Assembly: GCF_035918395.1 (NCBI RefSeq)
Contig: NZ_CP142362.1
Location: 1,401,501 to 1,465,500, forward strand
DNA length: 64,000 bases
Direction of reading: 5' to 3'
DNA from: Mycolicibacterium sp. ND9-15
GTDB lineage: Bacteria; Actinomycetota; Actinomycetes; Mycobacteriales; Mycobacteriaceae
Shown here: in pieces, positions 1 to 9,722 of the stretch
How positions within the stretch are numbered: the stretch's first letter is position 1
Layout: each line of letters starts with the position of its first letter
Notes under the pieces: model-generated
The model's input: only the letters and a program-made list of their open reading frames with translations
Databases searched by the model: none
What the model was told of the DNA's origin: nothing
Position numbers and translations under genes: made by a program

Positions 1-2
1 GG

Positions 3-629
3 CGCCGGCTCGCGGGCGATATCCACGACGGCATCTCGCAGCGCCTGGTGACGCTGTCCTACCGGCTGGATGCGGCCACCAGATCCGATGACCCCGCCCT
101 CGTGGCCGAACAGCTCGCCAAGGCCCGCGAATTGGTCGAACTGACACTGCAGGAGGCCCGCGCGGCGATCAGCGGGCTGCGTCCGCCCGTGCTCGACGAC
201 CTCGGTTTGGCCGGGGGGCTGGCCAGCCTCGCGCGATCGATACCGCAGATCGGCATCGAGGTGGATTTGGTGGAGCGGCGGCTGCCCGACCACATCGAGC
301 TCGCGTTGTACCGGATCGCGCAGGAGTGCCTGCAGAACGTCGTCAAACACGCCAAGGCCACATCCGCGCGGCTGATGTTCACGGTCGACGCGGCGGATGC
401 CGGTGACGTCGCCCGCCTCGAAATCGTCGACGACGGAATCGGTTTCGACACCTTCGAGCATCCGCTCGGCGGCGACGACATGGGCGGCTACGGCTTGTTG
501 TCGATGGCCGAGCGCGCCGAGATCGTCGGCGGTCGGCTCAACATCAGGTCGCGACCGGGAGCGGGCACCGCGGTGACGGCGACGATCCCGCTGCCGTCGA
601 TACCCGCGAGCGAGAAGCCAGGGTTGTAA
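3..629 (+). CDS. Sensor histidine kinase, 3' part (NarL/LuxR-partner type)
   Basis: The reading frame is open from the window edge, so the N-terminal sensor part lies outside; 208 residues are visible. The first visible residues, RRLAGDIHDGISQRL, are the H-box of the HisKA_3 dimerisation/phosphoacceptor domain, with the phosphorylated His codon at 24-26. An HATPase_c domain follows, with an N-box-like ECLQNVVKHAKA, a G1-type VDDGIGFD and a glycine-rich GYGLLSMAERAEIVGG. Kinases of this family autophosphorylate and pass phosphate to a LuxR-type response regulator, whose gene is not seen. The in-frame GTG at 48 is not the start, because the H-box precedes it. Confidence 0.85.
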   Translation, partial: RRLAGDIHDGISQRLVTLSYRLDAATRSDDPALVAEQLAKARELVELTLQEARAAISGLRPPVLDDLGLAGGLASLARSIPQIGIEVDLVERRLPDHIELALYRIAQECLQNVVKHAKATSARLMFTVDAADAGDVARLEIVDDGIGFDTFEHPLGGDDMGGYGLLSMAERAEIVGGRLNIRSRPGAGTAVTATIPLPSIPASEKPGL

Positions 630-679
630 AACCGCCGGGATCACGACCAGGAATGCTATTTCGGCGGGGAATTGAGCTA

Positions 680-1201
680 CTAGAAGTCTCCCGAGTTGTG
701 GCGCAGCGTCTGGATCGAATCGGCCAGCGCGCGCGACTCGGCGGCCGACATCCCGATGTCGGCGAAAACCTCGTTGTTCAGCGTCACCGTGGCGTCCTCG
801 ACGATCGAGCGGCCGAGATCGGTGATCTGCACGAGCGTGGTGCGGCCGTCGGTCGGATGAGGGACCCGCTCGACCAGCCCGTCGGTCTCCAGGCGACGGA
901 TCGCGTGGGTGACGCTGGTGACGTGCACCTGCAACCGGTCGGAGGCCTTGGTGATCGGCAGTGCGCCGTTGCGGCTGAATGCCAACAGCCTCAACAATTC
1001 GAACCGAGAAAAGCTCAGGCCATAAGGCCGTAGTGCGCTTTCGACGCGGGCCAGCAGAATCTGGTGCGCCCGCATCACGGACGTCACCGCGACCATGCCG
1101 TCGGCGACATCGCCCCATCCGGAGCGTTCCCAGTTGTCCCGCGCGAGCGCGATCGGGTCGTCGTCGTCCTGCCGCGGCGGTCGGGACGGTTCTGGGGGCA
1201 C
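680..1201 (-). CDS. MarR-family transcriptional regulator
   Basis: 173 residues from a GTG start. Residues about 45-150 have the MarR winged-helix layout: helices around LRPYGLSFSRFELLRLLAF, recognition region KASDRLQVHVTSVTHAIRRLE, and wing DGLVERVPHPTDGRTTLVQITDLGRSIVEDA. It should bind DNA as a dimer and respond to a small ligand, but the ligand and target are not evident. It lies downstream of rslA on the same strand after a 133 bp gap, matching the position of Rv0737 next to Rv0736 in M. tuberculosis (remembered synteny). The start is uncertain, since an acidic N-terminal stretch of about 15 residues precedes conserved sequence. Confidence 0.85.
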   Translation of the reverse strand: MPPEPSRPPRQDDDDPIALARDNWERSGWGDVADGMVAVTSVMRAHQILLARVESALRPYGLSFSRFELLRLLAFSRNGALPITKASDRLQVHVTSVTHAIRRLETDGLVERVPHPTDGRTTLVQITDLGRSIVEDATVTLNNEVFADIGMSAAESRALADSIQTLRHNSGDF

Positions 1202-1334
1202 GCCCCTTCATACCGCATCAGTCGGCGCAGTCAGCACATTTGGGCCCGCAGCCTCGCCACCGCCGCGCGTGGACTTGCGGTCGCCCACGGCGACATTCGG
1301 ACACCGCGTGACCAAGTTCGGCCGTCAAAGCGAT

Positions 1335-2051
1335 TCACAGCGAACGTTCGAGAAGCACCTCGCCGGTGTCGGGCGAAACCAGTTGCACCGCAGCGATTTC
1401 GTCCATCTGCAGCGAGGTGTTCGCGCTGGGCAACGCGGTGGCGCCGGACAGTCCCAGCCACGTGGCCACCTGATTGTGGCTGCCATCACGGCTCACCACG
1501 ACCATCGCCAGGTTCTGCGGCGGCGCGTCCCGCCTGCCCCAGTCACCGTAGGTGCATGCCATGTCGATGCGGGTGCCCCAGCCGAAACCCGTCATCGAGA
1601 CGGTCGCGTTGATCGGCGTCTCGGACACCTTGGACATCTCCAACTGCTGACCCGCCTGAGGGGGCGTGCCGGTCGGTGCCCCGAATGCGCCCGGCCACAC
1701 CATGATCGCGATGGCAACCGCCAGGACCGCGGCGGCCAGGCCGATCGCGGCCGCGGCCATCCAGCGCGACCGCCGACGCCGCGCACGCACCGTGGCCAGC
1801 AGGTCAGGCAGCAATTCCGGAGGCGGTTCGCGGGACGCCGAGTCATGGAACTCGCCAGGCTTCACCTTGCTCAACAACGCGGGGATTCCGCTGAGTTCGG
1901 TGACCGCGGCCCTGCAGCGCGCGCACGTCTGCAGGTGCTCCTCGTACTGGCGACGCTCCTCGCTGGAGAGCGAGCCCAGAACGTAGGCGGCGTCCCACGT
2001 CACGTACCGATCCTCGTCCGCCCGGTCGGGGGACGGTTCGAATTCCGTCAT
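1335..2051 (-). CDS. rslA: Anti-sigma factor RslA (zinc-binding, membrane)
   Basis: 238 residues. The N-terminal cytosolic anti-sigma domain carries the zinc-associated motif H-x3-C-x2-C in YEEHLQTCARCRA. One transmembrane helix lies around residues 98-118 (after RARRRRSR), followed by an extracytoplasmic domain of about 110 residues. The ATG overlaps the sigL stop in an ATGA arrangement, so the two are translationally coupled. In M. tuberculosis RslA holds SigL and releases it on oxidation of the Cys pair. The same role is inferred here from the motif, the topology and the neighbour. Confidence 0.92.
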   Translation of the reverse strand: MTEFEPSPDRADEDRYVTWDAAYVLGSLSSEERRQYEEHLQTCARCRAAVTELSGIPALLSKVKPGEFHDSASREPPPELLPDLLATVRARRRRSRWMAAAAIGLAAAVLAVAIAIMVWPGAFGAPTGTPPQAGQQLEMSKVSETPINATVSMTGFGWGTRIDMACTYGDWGRRDAPPQNLAMVVVSRDGSHNQVATWLGLSGATALPSANTSLQMDEIAAVQLVSPDTGEVLLERSL

Positions 2052-2578
2052 CGTGTCACCCCCATCTCGTCCAGCCGCAGCTTCAGTGCTCGCACTCCGT
2101 AGTGCAGTCGCGACTTCACGGTGCCCTCGGCGATGTGCAGGTCGGCTGCGATCTGCGCCGTGCTCCAGCCCTGGTAGTACGCGCGGTCGATGACCGCGCG
2201 GTGCTCCTCGGACAGTTCACCGATGGCCTCGCCGAGCATCATTCGGTCCAAGGCGGCCTCCACCTCGTCGGGTCCGGCCCGGTCCGCGGTCGTCTCCATG
2301 TCGGCGGTGCCGGACTCGCTGCGAAACCGGGCGCTGCGCCGTTCGTCGATGATCAGGTTACGGGCCACCGTGAACAGCCAGGCCCGCGCCGACCTCGAGC
2401 GATCCGCCGTCACCTCGGGGTGACGCCACGCCCGCAGTAGCGTCTCCTGCACGACATCCTCCGCCCGGGCCGAATCGCCCGTCAGCCGCACCGCGTAGCG
2501 CCAGATAGCGGCGGCGTGCTCCGCGTAGAGCACCCGCATGACGGTCGCTTCCGGGTCGTCCAACTCAACCTCCGTCAT
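2048..2578 (-). CDS. sigL: ECF RNA polymerase sigma factor SigL
   Basis: 176 residues from the ATG at 2578; longer in-frame extensions into the map leader lack family similarity. Region 2 (AEHAAAIWRYAVRLTGDSARAEDVVQETLLRAW) recognises the -10 element and region 4 (YYQGWSTAQIAADLHIAEGTVKSRL) the -35 element. The length matches M. tuberculosis SigL (about 177). It sits 47 bp downstream of map and overlaps rslA by 4 bp. SigL directs an extracytoplasmic stress/envelope regulon in M. tuberculosis. No SigL-type autoregulatory promoter was confidently identified here. Confidence 0.93.
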   Translation of the reverse strand: MTEVELDDPEATVMRVLYAEHAAAIWRYAVRLTGDSARAEDVVQETLLRAWRHPEVTADRSRSARAWLFTVARNLIIDERRSARFRSESGTADMETTADRAGPDEVEAALDRMMLGEAIGELSEEHRAVIDRAYYQGWSTAQIAADLHIAEGTVKSRLHYGVRALKLRLDEMGVTR

Positions 2579-2625
2579 GGACACGAGGTTGCCGGTCGTC
2601 GGGTTCAGTATCGCGCCTGTGAGCG

Positions 2626-3423
2626 TTATCGCGTGAGGATGCGCGGCCCGTCCGCGGTGACGGCGACCGTGTGCTCCCAGTGCGCCGCCCGCGATCCGTC
2701 GGCGGTGACGACGGTCCATTCGTCCTCGAGCACCACCGTCTTGGTGGTGCCCAAGGTCAGCATCGGCTCGATGGCCAACACCGAGCCGACCGCCAGATGC
2801 GGTCCGCGGCCGGGGGCGCCCTCGTTGGGTAGGAACGGGTCCATGTGCATCTGCCTGCCGATGCCGTGGCCGCCGTAGCCGTCGACGATCGAGAACTTAC
2901 GGCCGTAACGCTTTTCGGCGGCCCGCGTCGCGGTCTCGATGGCGTGCGAGACGTCGGTGAGCCGGTTGCCGGGCACCATCGCGGCGGCGCCGGCCTCCAT
3001 GGCTTCCTTGGTCGCCTGCGACAAGGCCTCGTCGACGGGGATCAGTGCCCCCACACCGAACGTGATGGCCGCGTCGCCGTGCCAGCCGTCGACGATGGCG
3101 CCACAGTCGATGGACACCAGGTCACCGGGTGCCAGCGTCTCGCTCGCCGACGGAATACCGTGTACCACACGGTCATTGACCGACGAGCAGATGCTTGCCG
3201 GATAGCCGTGGTAGCCGAGGAAGGACGGTACGCCGCCGCCGCCGCGGATCACCGACTCGGCGACCTCGTCGAGCGCGAGCGTGGAAGCACCCGGGACAGC
3301 GGCCCGGCGCACCGCGGTCAGCGCCGCCGCCACCAGAGCTCCGGCGGCGGCCATCGCATCGAGTTCATCGGAGGTGCGCTGCGCTACGACCTTGCGGCCC
3401 CGCAGGCCGGGCAGGCCGATCAT
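2626..3423 (-). CDS. map: Methionine aminopeptidase, type I
   Basis: 265 residues. It removes the initiator Met from nascent proteins. All five dinuclear-metal ligands are present with family spacing: Asp106, Asp117 ([16 protein letters not shown]), His186 (GYGGHGIG), Glu219 (AIEPML) and Glu250 (HWEHTV). It follows adk by 13 bp in the secY-adk-map order common to actinobacteria, with sigL-rslA behind it. This is the mapA-like copy that accompanies secY; any mapB paralogue would be elsewhere. Confidence 0.96.
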   Translation of the reverse strand: MIGLPGLRGRKVVAQRTSDELDAMAAAGALVAAALTAVRRAAVPGASTLALDEVAESVIRGGGGVPSFLGYHGYPASICSSVNDRVVHGIPSASETLAPGDLVSIDCGAIVDGWHGDAAITFGVGALIPVDEALSQATKEAMEAGAAAMVPGNRLTDVSHAIETATRAAEKRYGRKFSIVDGYGGHGIGRQMHMDPFLPNEGAPGRGPHLAVGSVLAIEPMLTLGTTKTVVLEDEWTVVTADGSRAAHWEHTVAVTADGPRILTR

Positions 3424-3436
3424 CGACTACTCCAGA

Positions 3437-3985
3437 TCACCGACCGAGCGCCTGCAGCGCGCGCGCGAAGACCTCGTCCAGCCCGCCGACCGCGTCGACC
3501 TGCTGCAGGTTGTTGCTGCGGTAGTACTCCAGCAGCGGGAACGTCTCGTCGCGATAGACCTGCATCCGGTTGCGGATGACCTCTTCGGTGTCGTCTTCGC
3601 GGCCGCGGGACTTGAGCCGCTTGAACAGTTCGTCCTCGGAGACCTTGAACTCCAGCACCGCGTCGAGCTTGGTGTCGTGGCGCGTGAGCATCTCGTCCAG
3701 CGCCTTGGCCTGCTCCACCGAGCGGGGATAACCGTCGAGGATGAAGCCGTCGGTCGCATCGGGCTGCTCGATGCGGTCCTCGACCAGCTTGTTCGTCAAC
3801 TCCGAGGGCACCAGATCGCCGGCGTCGAGGTAGCTCTTGGCCTCCAGCCCCAGCGGGGTGCCGTCGCCGATGTTCTTCCGGAACAGGTCGCCTGTCGAGA
3901 TCTGCGGGATGCCGAGCTTCTCGGAGAGCTTCTGAGCCTGGGTGCCCTTACCGGCACCGGGTGGTCCGAGCAGAACGACTCTCAC
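3437..3985 (-). CDS. adk: Adenylate kinase
   Basis: 182 residues, the short bacterial form. It interconverts ATP + AMP and 2 ADP. The P-loop is [10 protein letters not shown] at residues 7-16. The AMP-binding segment is STGDLFRKN, and the lid/Arg region includes [10 protein letters not shown]. The zinc-type long lid is absent, as in mycobacterial Adk. The start overlaps the secY stop by 4 bp, so translation is probably coupled. Confidence 0.96.
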   Translation of the reverse strand: MRVVLLGPPGAGKGTQAQKLSEKLGIPQISTGDLFRKNIGDGTPLGLEAKSYLDAGDLVPSELTNKLVEDRIEQPDATDGFILDGYPRSVEQAKALDEMLTRHDTKLDAVLEFKVSEDELFKRLKSRGREDDTEEVIRNRMQVYRDETFPLLEYYRSNNLQQVDAVGGLDEVFARALQALGR

Positions 3986-5322
3986 TTCAGGAACCCTTCG
4001 TAATTGCGTTGCATCAGCTGGCTCTCGATTTGTTTCACGGTATCCAAGCCCACCCCGACGAGGATCAGAACGCCAACACCGCCGAACGGCAGGTTCTGCA
4101 CGGGCCCGCTGCTCCCCACCGAGAGGAACAGGTTCGGCAGAACGGCGATGGTGCCCAGGTAGATGGAGCCGGGAAGGGTGATCCGGCTCAGCACGTAACG
4201 CAGGTAGTCCGCGGTGGGCTTACCCGGCCGGATGCCCGGGATGAAGCCGCCGAACTTCTTCATCTCGTCGGCGCGCTCGTCCGGGTTGAACGTGATCGAC
4301 ACGTAGAAGTAGGTGAAGAACACGATCAGACCGAAGTACACCGCGATGTACACCGGGCTGGTGGGGTCCGTGAGGTAGTTCGCGACGAGGGAGTTCCACC
4401 AGTTGTTGGCGTTGGGGTTGGAGCTGCCGCTCTGGATCAGCTGGGTGATGAGCTGCGGGATATAGATCAGCGACGAGGCGAAGATCACCGGGATGACGCC
4501 GGCCTGGTTGACTTTCAGCGGTAGATACGTCGACGTGCCGCCGTACATCTTGCGGCCGACCATCCGCTTGGCGTACTGCACCGGGATCCGGCGCTGGCCC
4601 TGCTCGACGAACACCACACCGACGATGATCGCCAGCGCGCCCGCGCAGACCAGGGCGAACACCAGGCCGCCCCGGCTCTCGAGAATGGCCTGACCCTCGC
4701 CCGGTATCGCCGAGGCGATGCTCGCGAAGATGATCAGCGACATGCCGTTGCCGATGCCCCGCTCGGTGACCAGCTCGCCCATCCACATCACCAGCGCCGC
4801 GCCGGCGGTCATCACCAGCACCATGACGACCAGCGTAAAGATGTTCAGACCCTCGTGCTGGCCCTGGATGATGTCGAGGGAGCAGCCTTGGAGCAGCCCG
4901 CCGTTCGCGGCGAGCGCCACGATGCTGGTGCTCTGCAGGATCGCCAGCGCGATAGCCAGATAGCGCGTGTACTGCGTCATCTTGTTCTGGCCGGACTGGC
5001 CCTCTTTGCGCAGTTGCTCGAACCGCGGGATCACCACGGTCAGCAATTGAACGATGATGCTCGCGGTGATGTAGGGCATCACACCGACGGCGAACACAGA
5101 CAACTGGAGCAGCGCGCCACCCGAGAACAGGTTGATCAACGAGTAGATCTGCCCCGCCTCGCCACCGCTGACCTCAGCGATGCACTGCTGCACATTCGGG
5201 TAGTTGACCCCCGGCGACGGTATCGAGGCGCCGACCCGGTAAAGGATCACAATGCCCAGGGTGAACAGGATCTTTCGCCTCAGGTCGACCGTCCGCAGTG
5301 ATGAGATGAAAGCCGAGAGCAC
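3982..5322 (-). CDS. secY: Preprotein translocase subunit SecY
   Basis: 446 residues with ten hydrophobic segments spread over the protein, starting at [20 protein letters not shown]. It forms the central channel of the Sec translocon with SecE and SecG. The plug/TM2 region and the cytoplasmic loop ending [15 protein letters not shown] are typical of the family. It heads the secY-adk-map-sigL-rslA series and is divergent from the methyltransferase at 5583. In this genome arrangement secY is separated from the spc operon by about 10 kb of inserted genes, as in M. tuberculosis. Confidence 0.96.
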   Translation of the reverse strand: MLSAFISSLRTVDLRRKILFTLGIVILYRVGASIPSPGVNYPNVQQCIAEVSGGEAGQIYSLINLFSGGALLQLSVFAVGVMPYITASIIVQLLTVVIPRFEQLRKEGQSGQNKMTQYTRYLAIALAILQSTSIVALAANGGLLQGCSLDIIQGQHEGLNIFTLVVMVLVMTAGAALVMWMGELVTERGIGNGMSLIIFASIASAIPGEGQAILESRGGLVFALVCAGALAIIVGVVFVEQGQRRIPVQYAKRMVGRKMYGGTSTYLPLKVNQAGVIPVIFASSLIYIPQLITQLIQSGSSNPNANNWWNSLVANYLTDPTSPVYIAVYFGLIVFFTYFYVSITFNPDERADEMKKFGGFIPGIRPGKPTADYLRYVLSRITLPGSIYLGTIAVLPNLFLSVGSSGPVQNLPFGGVGVLILVGVGLDTVKQIESQLMQRNYEGFLK

Positions 5323-5582
5323 TCTTCCTCCTGCGCAGCCGGCCTGTTGATCGCGGCGTGCGGATGGGGCTGGATTCGACCAGCGTCTTGGTTAAGTCGT
5401 ATGCGGACCCCCGTCAAGCGCGCAGCCTGCGGAGTTGCCCGTCAAACAGTCTACGAGAGTAACAGTTAGGGCTCCGTTGGCCTGCATCTCGCTGATGGTC
5501 GGCTCTCACAGCCGCTTCTCAGCGCGGGAACATAACGTGGAGCGATCTCGTTATAGCCACTAATTAATACCGATAGGAGTCG
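5323..5582. promoter_or_regulatory. Divergent intergenic region, secY / methyltransferase
   Basis: 260 bp between two divergent starts. It must hold the secY operon promoter (minus strand) and the methyltransferase promoter (plus strand). The sequence just before 5583 is AT-rich (TTATAGCC, CTAATTAATACC) and carries an AGGAG 4 bp before the ATG and 7 bp before an alternative GTG at 5586. I cannot assign -35/-10 pairs with confidence. Confidence 0.4.
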
Positions 5583-6545
5583 ATGGTGACGAGGACGGGC
5601 TCACGATATGAGGGAGACAGCTGGGACCTCGCTTCGAGCGTCGGCGCGACGGCGACCATGGTCGCAGCGGCGCGGGCGATCGCCAGCACCGGCGATAAGC
5701 CGCTGATCTGCGATCCGTACGCCGAACCGCTCGTGCGCGCCGTCGGGGTGGACTTCTTTTCCCGGCTCGCCAGCGGTGAGCTCAGGATCGAGGACCTCGA
5801 TGCGGACTCCGCAGATTCCGGGGCGTCGGTCGGGATGGCGCGGATGACCGACAACATGGCCGTGCGGACGAGGTTTTTCGACGACTTCTTCACCGACGCC
5901 GGCACGGCGGGCATCCGGCAGGCGGTGATTTTGGCGTCGGGCCTGGACGCGCGCGCCTACCGATTGGCCTGGCCGGCCGGGACGACGGTCTACGAGATCG
6001 ACCAGCCGGAGGTCATCTCGTTCAAGAGTCGAGCGCTGGCCGAGTTCGGTGCCGTACCGACCGCTGAGCGCCGGACCGTGGCGATCGACCTGCGGTACGA
6101 CTGGCCGGCGGCCTTGACGGCGGCCGGATTCGATCCGTCGCTGCCCACGGCATGGAGTGCCGAGGGCCTGCTCGGCTATCTGCCGCCGGAGGCGCAGGAC
6201 AAGCTGCTCGACACGATCACCGAGCTGAGCGCTCCCGGGAGCCGGGTCGCCGTCGAGAGCGGGCCGAGCGGTATCGACGAGGCCGATCGCGACAAGGCCG
6301 TGGCGCGGATGCAGGAGGCTGCGCAGCGGTGGCGCGAGCACGGCTTCGAGCTGGACTTCGCCGAGCTCGTCTACCTCGGGGATCGCAACGAGGCCGGCGC
6401 CTACCTGGCCGACCGCGGCTGGCGGGTCAGCCGGCGCACCATCGGCGAACTGCTGGCCGACAACGGTCTGCCGCCGCTGCCCGAGGACGACGAGGCCGGC
6501 AATTTCGGGGAGCTGCAGTACGTCACCGGGATACTCGAGGCATGA
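5583..6545 (+). CDS. SAM-dependent methyltransferase (mycobacterial TIGR00027 type), copy 1
   Basis: 320 residues. The SAM-binding segment is [15 protein letters not shown] at residues 114-128, with [12 protein letters not shown] downstream. This is the leucine-carboxyl-methyltransferase-like fold that is greatly expanded in mycobacteria (Rv0725c, Rv0726c, Rv0731c belong to it). The methylated substrate is not known and nothing in the neighbourhood identifies it. It is the first of three tandem paralogues; its stop overlaps the ATG of copy 2 in ATGA. Confidence 0.9.
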   Translation: MVTRTGSRYEGDSWDLASSVGATATMVAAARAIASTGDKPLICDPYAEPLVRAVGVDFFSRLASGELRIEDLDADSADSGASVGMARMTDNMAVRTRFFDDFFTDAGTAGIRQAVILASGLDARAYRLAWPAGTTVYEIDQPEVISFKSRALAEFGAVPTAERRTVAIDLRYDWPAALTAAGFDPSLPTAWSAEGLLGYLPPEAQDKLLDTITELSAPGSRVAVESGPSGIDEADRDKAVARMQEAAQRWREHGFELDFAELVYLGDRNEAGAYLADRGWRVSRRTIGELLADNGLPPLPEDDEAGNFGELQYVTGILEA

Positions 6546-7444
6546 CACGCACGGACTCGGACACCTGGGACCCCGCCTCCAGCGTGGGCACCACCGCGAC
6601 CATGGTCGCCGCTGCCCGCGCGTTGGCCAGCCGTGCGCCGGACCCGCTGTTCGACGATCCGTTCGCCGCGCCGCTGGTGCGTGCCGTCGGGCTGGACTTC
6701 TTCACGCGCCTAGTCGACGGTGAGGTCGAGGTCAACGACATCGACGGAGCCGGGGCGGAGTTCATGGCCCACCTGATCGCGGTGCGGACGCGGTTCTTCG
6801 ACGACTTCTTCGTTGGAGCGACGACCGCCGGCATCCGGCAGGCGGTGATCCTGGCGTCCGGGCTGGATTCGCGCTCCTACCGGCTGCCGTGGCCGGACGG
6901 GTGCGTCGTCTACGAGATCGACCAGCCACAGGTCATCGAGTTCAAGACCACGACGATGGCGACGCTGGGCGCTGCCCCGGCGGCGGAATTGCGCGCGGTG
7001 GGCGTCGATCTCCGCGAGGACTGGCCGAAGGCGTTGCGCGACAGCGGTTTCGATTCTTCACAGCCGACGGCGTTCAGCGCCGAGGGTTTGCTGGTCTACC
7101 TGCCGCCGGATGCGCAGGACCGGCTGTTCGACGACATCACCGCGTTGAGCGCCGCGGGGAGCAGCCTCGCGACCGAGTACCACCCGGACGGCGCAGCGAC
7201 GATCGGCGAACGCAGCAAGGCGATCAGCCGGCAATTCGGCGAGCGCGGCGCGAACGTCGACATCTCCGATCTGTTCTACTCCGGCGAGCGTCACCACGTC
7301 GTCAACTATCTCGCCGAGCGCGGCTGGCAGGTGTCCGCCAGGACCCGCCCCGAGGTGTTCGCCGCCTACGGCCGGGAGTTCCCGGACACGGATTTACTTA
7401 CACCGATGCGTGATTCGCTAGCGATCGTCGCGACCCGAAACTGA
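6542..7444 (+). CDS. SAM-dependent methyltransferase, copy 2
   Basis: 300 residues from the ATG that overlaps the previous stop; longer in-frame extensions run inside copy 1 and are not real. It carries the same landmarks as copy 1: [21 protein letters not shown] at the N terminus (the substrate-side helix of the family), [15 protein letters not shown] for SAM, then [12 protein letters not shown]. It is about 20 residues shorter than copy 1, mainly in the loop after the DFF motif. Substrate unknown. Confidence 0.9.
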   Translation: MTRTDSDTWDPASSVGTTATMVAAARALASRAPDPLFDDPFAAPLVRAVGLDFFTRLVDGEVEVNDIDGAGAEFMAHLIAVRTRFFDDFFVGATTAGIRQAVILASGLDSRSYRLPWPDGCVVYEIDQPQVIEFKTTTMATLGAAPAAELRAVGVDLREDWPKALRDSGFDSSQPTAFSAEGLLVYLPPDAQDRLFDDITALSAAGSSLATEYHPDGAATIGERSKAISRQFGERGANVDISDLFYSGERHHVVNYLAERGWQVSARTRPEVFAAYGREFPDTDLLTPMRDSLAIVATRN

Positions 7445-7452
7445 GGAGCAGC

Positions 7453-8352
7453 ATGGCCCGCACTGACAACGATTCCTGGGACCTGGTGTCCAGCGTCGGT
7501 TCGACCGCGACGATGGTGGCCGCACAGCGCGTACTGAGCCACCGCGAGGGTTTGATCGAGGACCCGTACGCCGAACCACTGGTGCGGACGGTCGGGCTGG
7601 AATTCTTCGTGCGCGCACTCGACGGCGAGATCAACCTCGAGGACGTCGACCCACGGTTCAACACCCGCCGCGCGGCAGAGGGCATGGCGGTGCGGACCCG
7701 CCACTTCGATCGGTTGTTCACCGATGCCGCGAAAGCAGGTGTGCGCCAGGCGGTGATCCTGGCCGCGGGTCTGGACGCACGCGCCTATCGGCTGGCCTGG
7801 CCGGCCGGCACGACGGTGTTCGAACTGGATCAGCCAGAGGTCATCGCGTTCAAGAGTCGGACACTGGCGGAGTTGGGCGCCGAGCCGACGGCGGAGCGGC
7901 GCGCGTTGGCGGTCGACCTGCGTGACGACTGGCCCAAAGTATTGCTGGACAACGGGTTCGACCCGGCGCAACCCACCGCTTGGATCGCCGAAGGACTGCT
8001 CATCTATCTACCACCCGAGGCGCAGGATCTGCTGTTCGACCGGATCGACGAACTCAGTGCGCCGGGCAGTCGGGTCGCCTGCGAACACATCCCCGACGTC
8101 AGCATGTTCTCCGACGAACGGTCGCGGGAGATCGCCGAGCGCCTCAAGACCTATGGGCACGAGATCGAGATGAGTGAGCTCATCTATCACGGCGACCGCA
8201 ACGACGTCGTCGACTATCTGACCGGCCACGGCTGGGACGTCACCACGCAGAAGATGCCGGACGCCTACGCGGCCAACGGTTTTACCTTCGACGAGGACAG
8301 TACGATCGGCTTGTTCAGCGACATGAGCTACCTGTCTGCGATCAAGCACTGA
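7453..8352 (+). CDS. SAM-dependent methyltransferase, copy 3
   Basis: 299 residues, 8 bp after copy 2 with a GAGGAGCAGC ribosome-binding region. Landmarks are [19 protein letters not shown] at the N terminus, [15 protein letters not shown] for SAM, and [14 protein letters not shown]. It is convergent with xylB, leaving only 20 bp. The three copies probably form one transcript. Sequence similarity among them by eye suggests local duplication. Confidence 0.9.
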   Translation: MARTDNDSWDLVSSVGSTATMVAAQRVLSHREGLIEDPYAEPLVRTVGLEFFVRALDGEINLEDVDPRFNTRRAAEGMAVRTRHFDRLFTDAAKAGVRQAVILAAGLDARAYRLAWPAGTTVFELDQPEVIAFKSRTLAELGAEPTAERRALAVDLRDDWPKVLLDNGFDPAQPTAWIAEGLLIYLPPEAQDLLFDRIDELSAPGSRVACEHIPDVSMFSDERSREIAERLKTYGHEIEMSELIYHGDRNDVVDYLTGHGWDVTTQKMPDAYAANGFTFDEDSTIGLFSDMSYLSAIKH

Positions 8353-8372
8353 CTCTTATCGTCGCCGTTCCC

Positions 8373-9692
8373 TCACTTCGCCAAGCCCAGGAACCTGCCG
8401 TAGCGCTCCTGTGTGGGCTCGACCCACGCGGCATCCGGCTCGACGACGCGGTCGGTGCCGGCCCAGCGAGCGGCATCGGTGATCGACGACTCCAGGCCGG
8501 CAGCCATCCGGGCGTGGAACGCCGCACCAAGTGCGGCGCCCTCCGCGACCGCCGACACCTCGACCGGCAATCCGGTAGCGTCGGCGATGGCCTGCATCCA
8601 TGAGGCGACGTGCGTGCCGCCACCCGTCGCGACGATTCGCCGCGTCGGCGCCCCGGCCATCTCGATGAGTCGGCGCACCGTGAATGCCGACGCCTCGAAC
8701 GCGGCCCGCCGCACGGATGCGCCGTCGTGCGTCAGGTCCAGGCCGTGCAGCATCCCCCGGCGGTCTGGGTCGTGCAAAGGGACGCGCTCACCGCGCAGGT
8801 ACGGCGTCCACACCGGAACTCGCCGCGGGTCGGCGTCGGTCTCCCCCGGTGCCACAACGCGGTCCACCCAGTTGAGGAACAGCCCGCCGGCGTTGCTCGG
8901 CCCGCCGATTTGATACTTCCCCGGCATCGTGTGCGGAAGCGTCCACAGGCCGGGCACCTCGCGGTACTCCGGAATCGTCAGCCACACGATCAGCGTGGTG
9001 CCGCACAGCACCAGCACGTCGCCGTCGCGGTCGGCTCCCCCCACGATCTGCTCACACATCGCGTCCACCGCAGCGGTGCCGAGCACGGTACCGGTGCCGA
9101 GAACCCGCCCCACCTCCCTACCCGTCGCCGCCACCCGCGGCAGCCGATCCGACGTCACACCTCCTTCGACACAAGCCTTTTCATTCCACTCGGCACCGTC
9201 GAACAACGGATACATCGTGCTTGCCGTGGCGGTGTCGATGACCGGCTCACCGGCCAACGCGTGATTGGCCACCGCCGCCGCCGGCCAGTAGCCGTGCGCG
9301 TCCGGCAGCTGCCCCGCGGTCCAGCGCAGGAACTCCATCGCCTCCCCGGAGAGGAATCTCGAGTCCGGACCCGCCGCTGCGCGACCACGAACGTCGCCGT
9401 ACAACAGCCCCAGTGTCTGCGGCCTGCCCTCGACGTCGACAGCCGTCAGCGACGGCACCATCGCGGTGACGGCGAGCGCGGCGGCGTCGGGCCGGCCCAG
9501 CTGCTGCAACGCGGTCAGCGGACCCTGCCGCCACGCCTGGTCGGCATCATGCTCGAAGCGATCTGGGCCGGGCACGCGCAACTGGTGAGGGATCCGTGTC
9601 CTGGCGACCACTTGACCGTCCGCGTCGGCGGCCACGGCCTTGACGGCGGTGGTGCCGATGTCGAGACCGATTGTCACCTCTTTGGCTGACAC
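8373..9692 (-). CDS. xylB: FGGY-family carbohydrate kinase (xylulokinase-like)
   Basis: 439 residues from the GTG at 9692; a further 295 upstream codons in frame are antisense to serA2 and are rejected. The N-terminal ATPase motif is VTIGLDIGTTAVKAVAADA, and the second FGGY domain has RIVATGGGTHVASWMQAIA and AVAEGAALGAAFHA. It phosphorylates a sugar, with the annotation D-xylulose inherited from Rv0729. It is divergent from serA2-fucA (30 bp apart), so the three probably process one carbohydrate. The true sugar cannot be read from sequence. Confidence 0.85.
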   Translation of the reverse strand: MSAKEVTIGLDIGTTAVKAVAADADGQVVARTRIPHQLRVPGPDRFEHDADQAWRQGPLTALQQLGRPDAAALAVTAMVPSLTAVDVEGRPQTLGLLYGDVRGRAAAGPDSRFLSGEAMEFLRWTAGQLPDAHGYWPAAAVANHALAGEPVIDTATASTMYPLFDGAEWNEKACVEGGVTSDRLPRVAATGREVGRVLGTGTVLGTAAVDAMCEQIVGGADRDGDVLVLCGTTLIVWLTIPEYREVPGLWTLPHTMPGKYQIGGPSNAGGLFLNWVDRVVAPGETDADPRRVPVWTPYLRGERVPLHDPDRRGMLHGLDLTHDGASVRRAAFEASAFTVRRLIEMAGAPTRRIVATGGGTHVASWMQAIADATGLPVEVSAVAEGAALGAAFHARMAAGLESSITDAARWAGTDRVVEPDAAWVEPTQERYGRFLGLAK

Positions 9693-9722
9693 GCGCGTCA
9701 CCGTACGCCAGCATGGGCAGAT

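Noticed and set aside
1064..2102. Plus-strand reading frames over the MarR, rslA and sigL region
   Set aside because: They are high-GC shadows opposite to genes with clear domain motifs.
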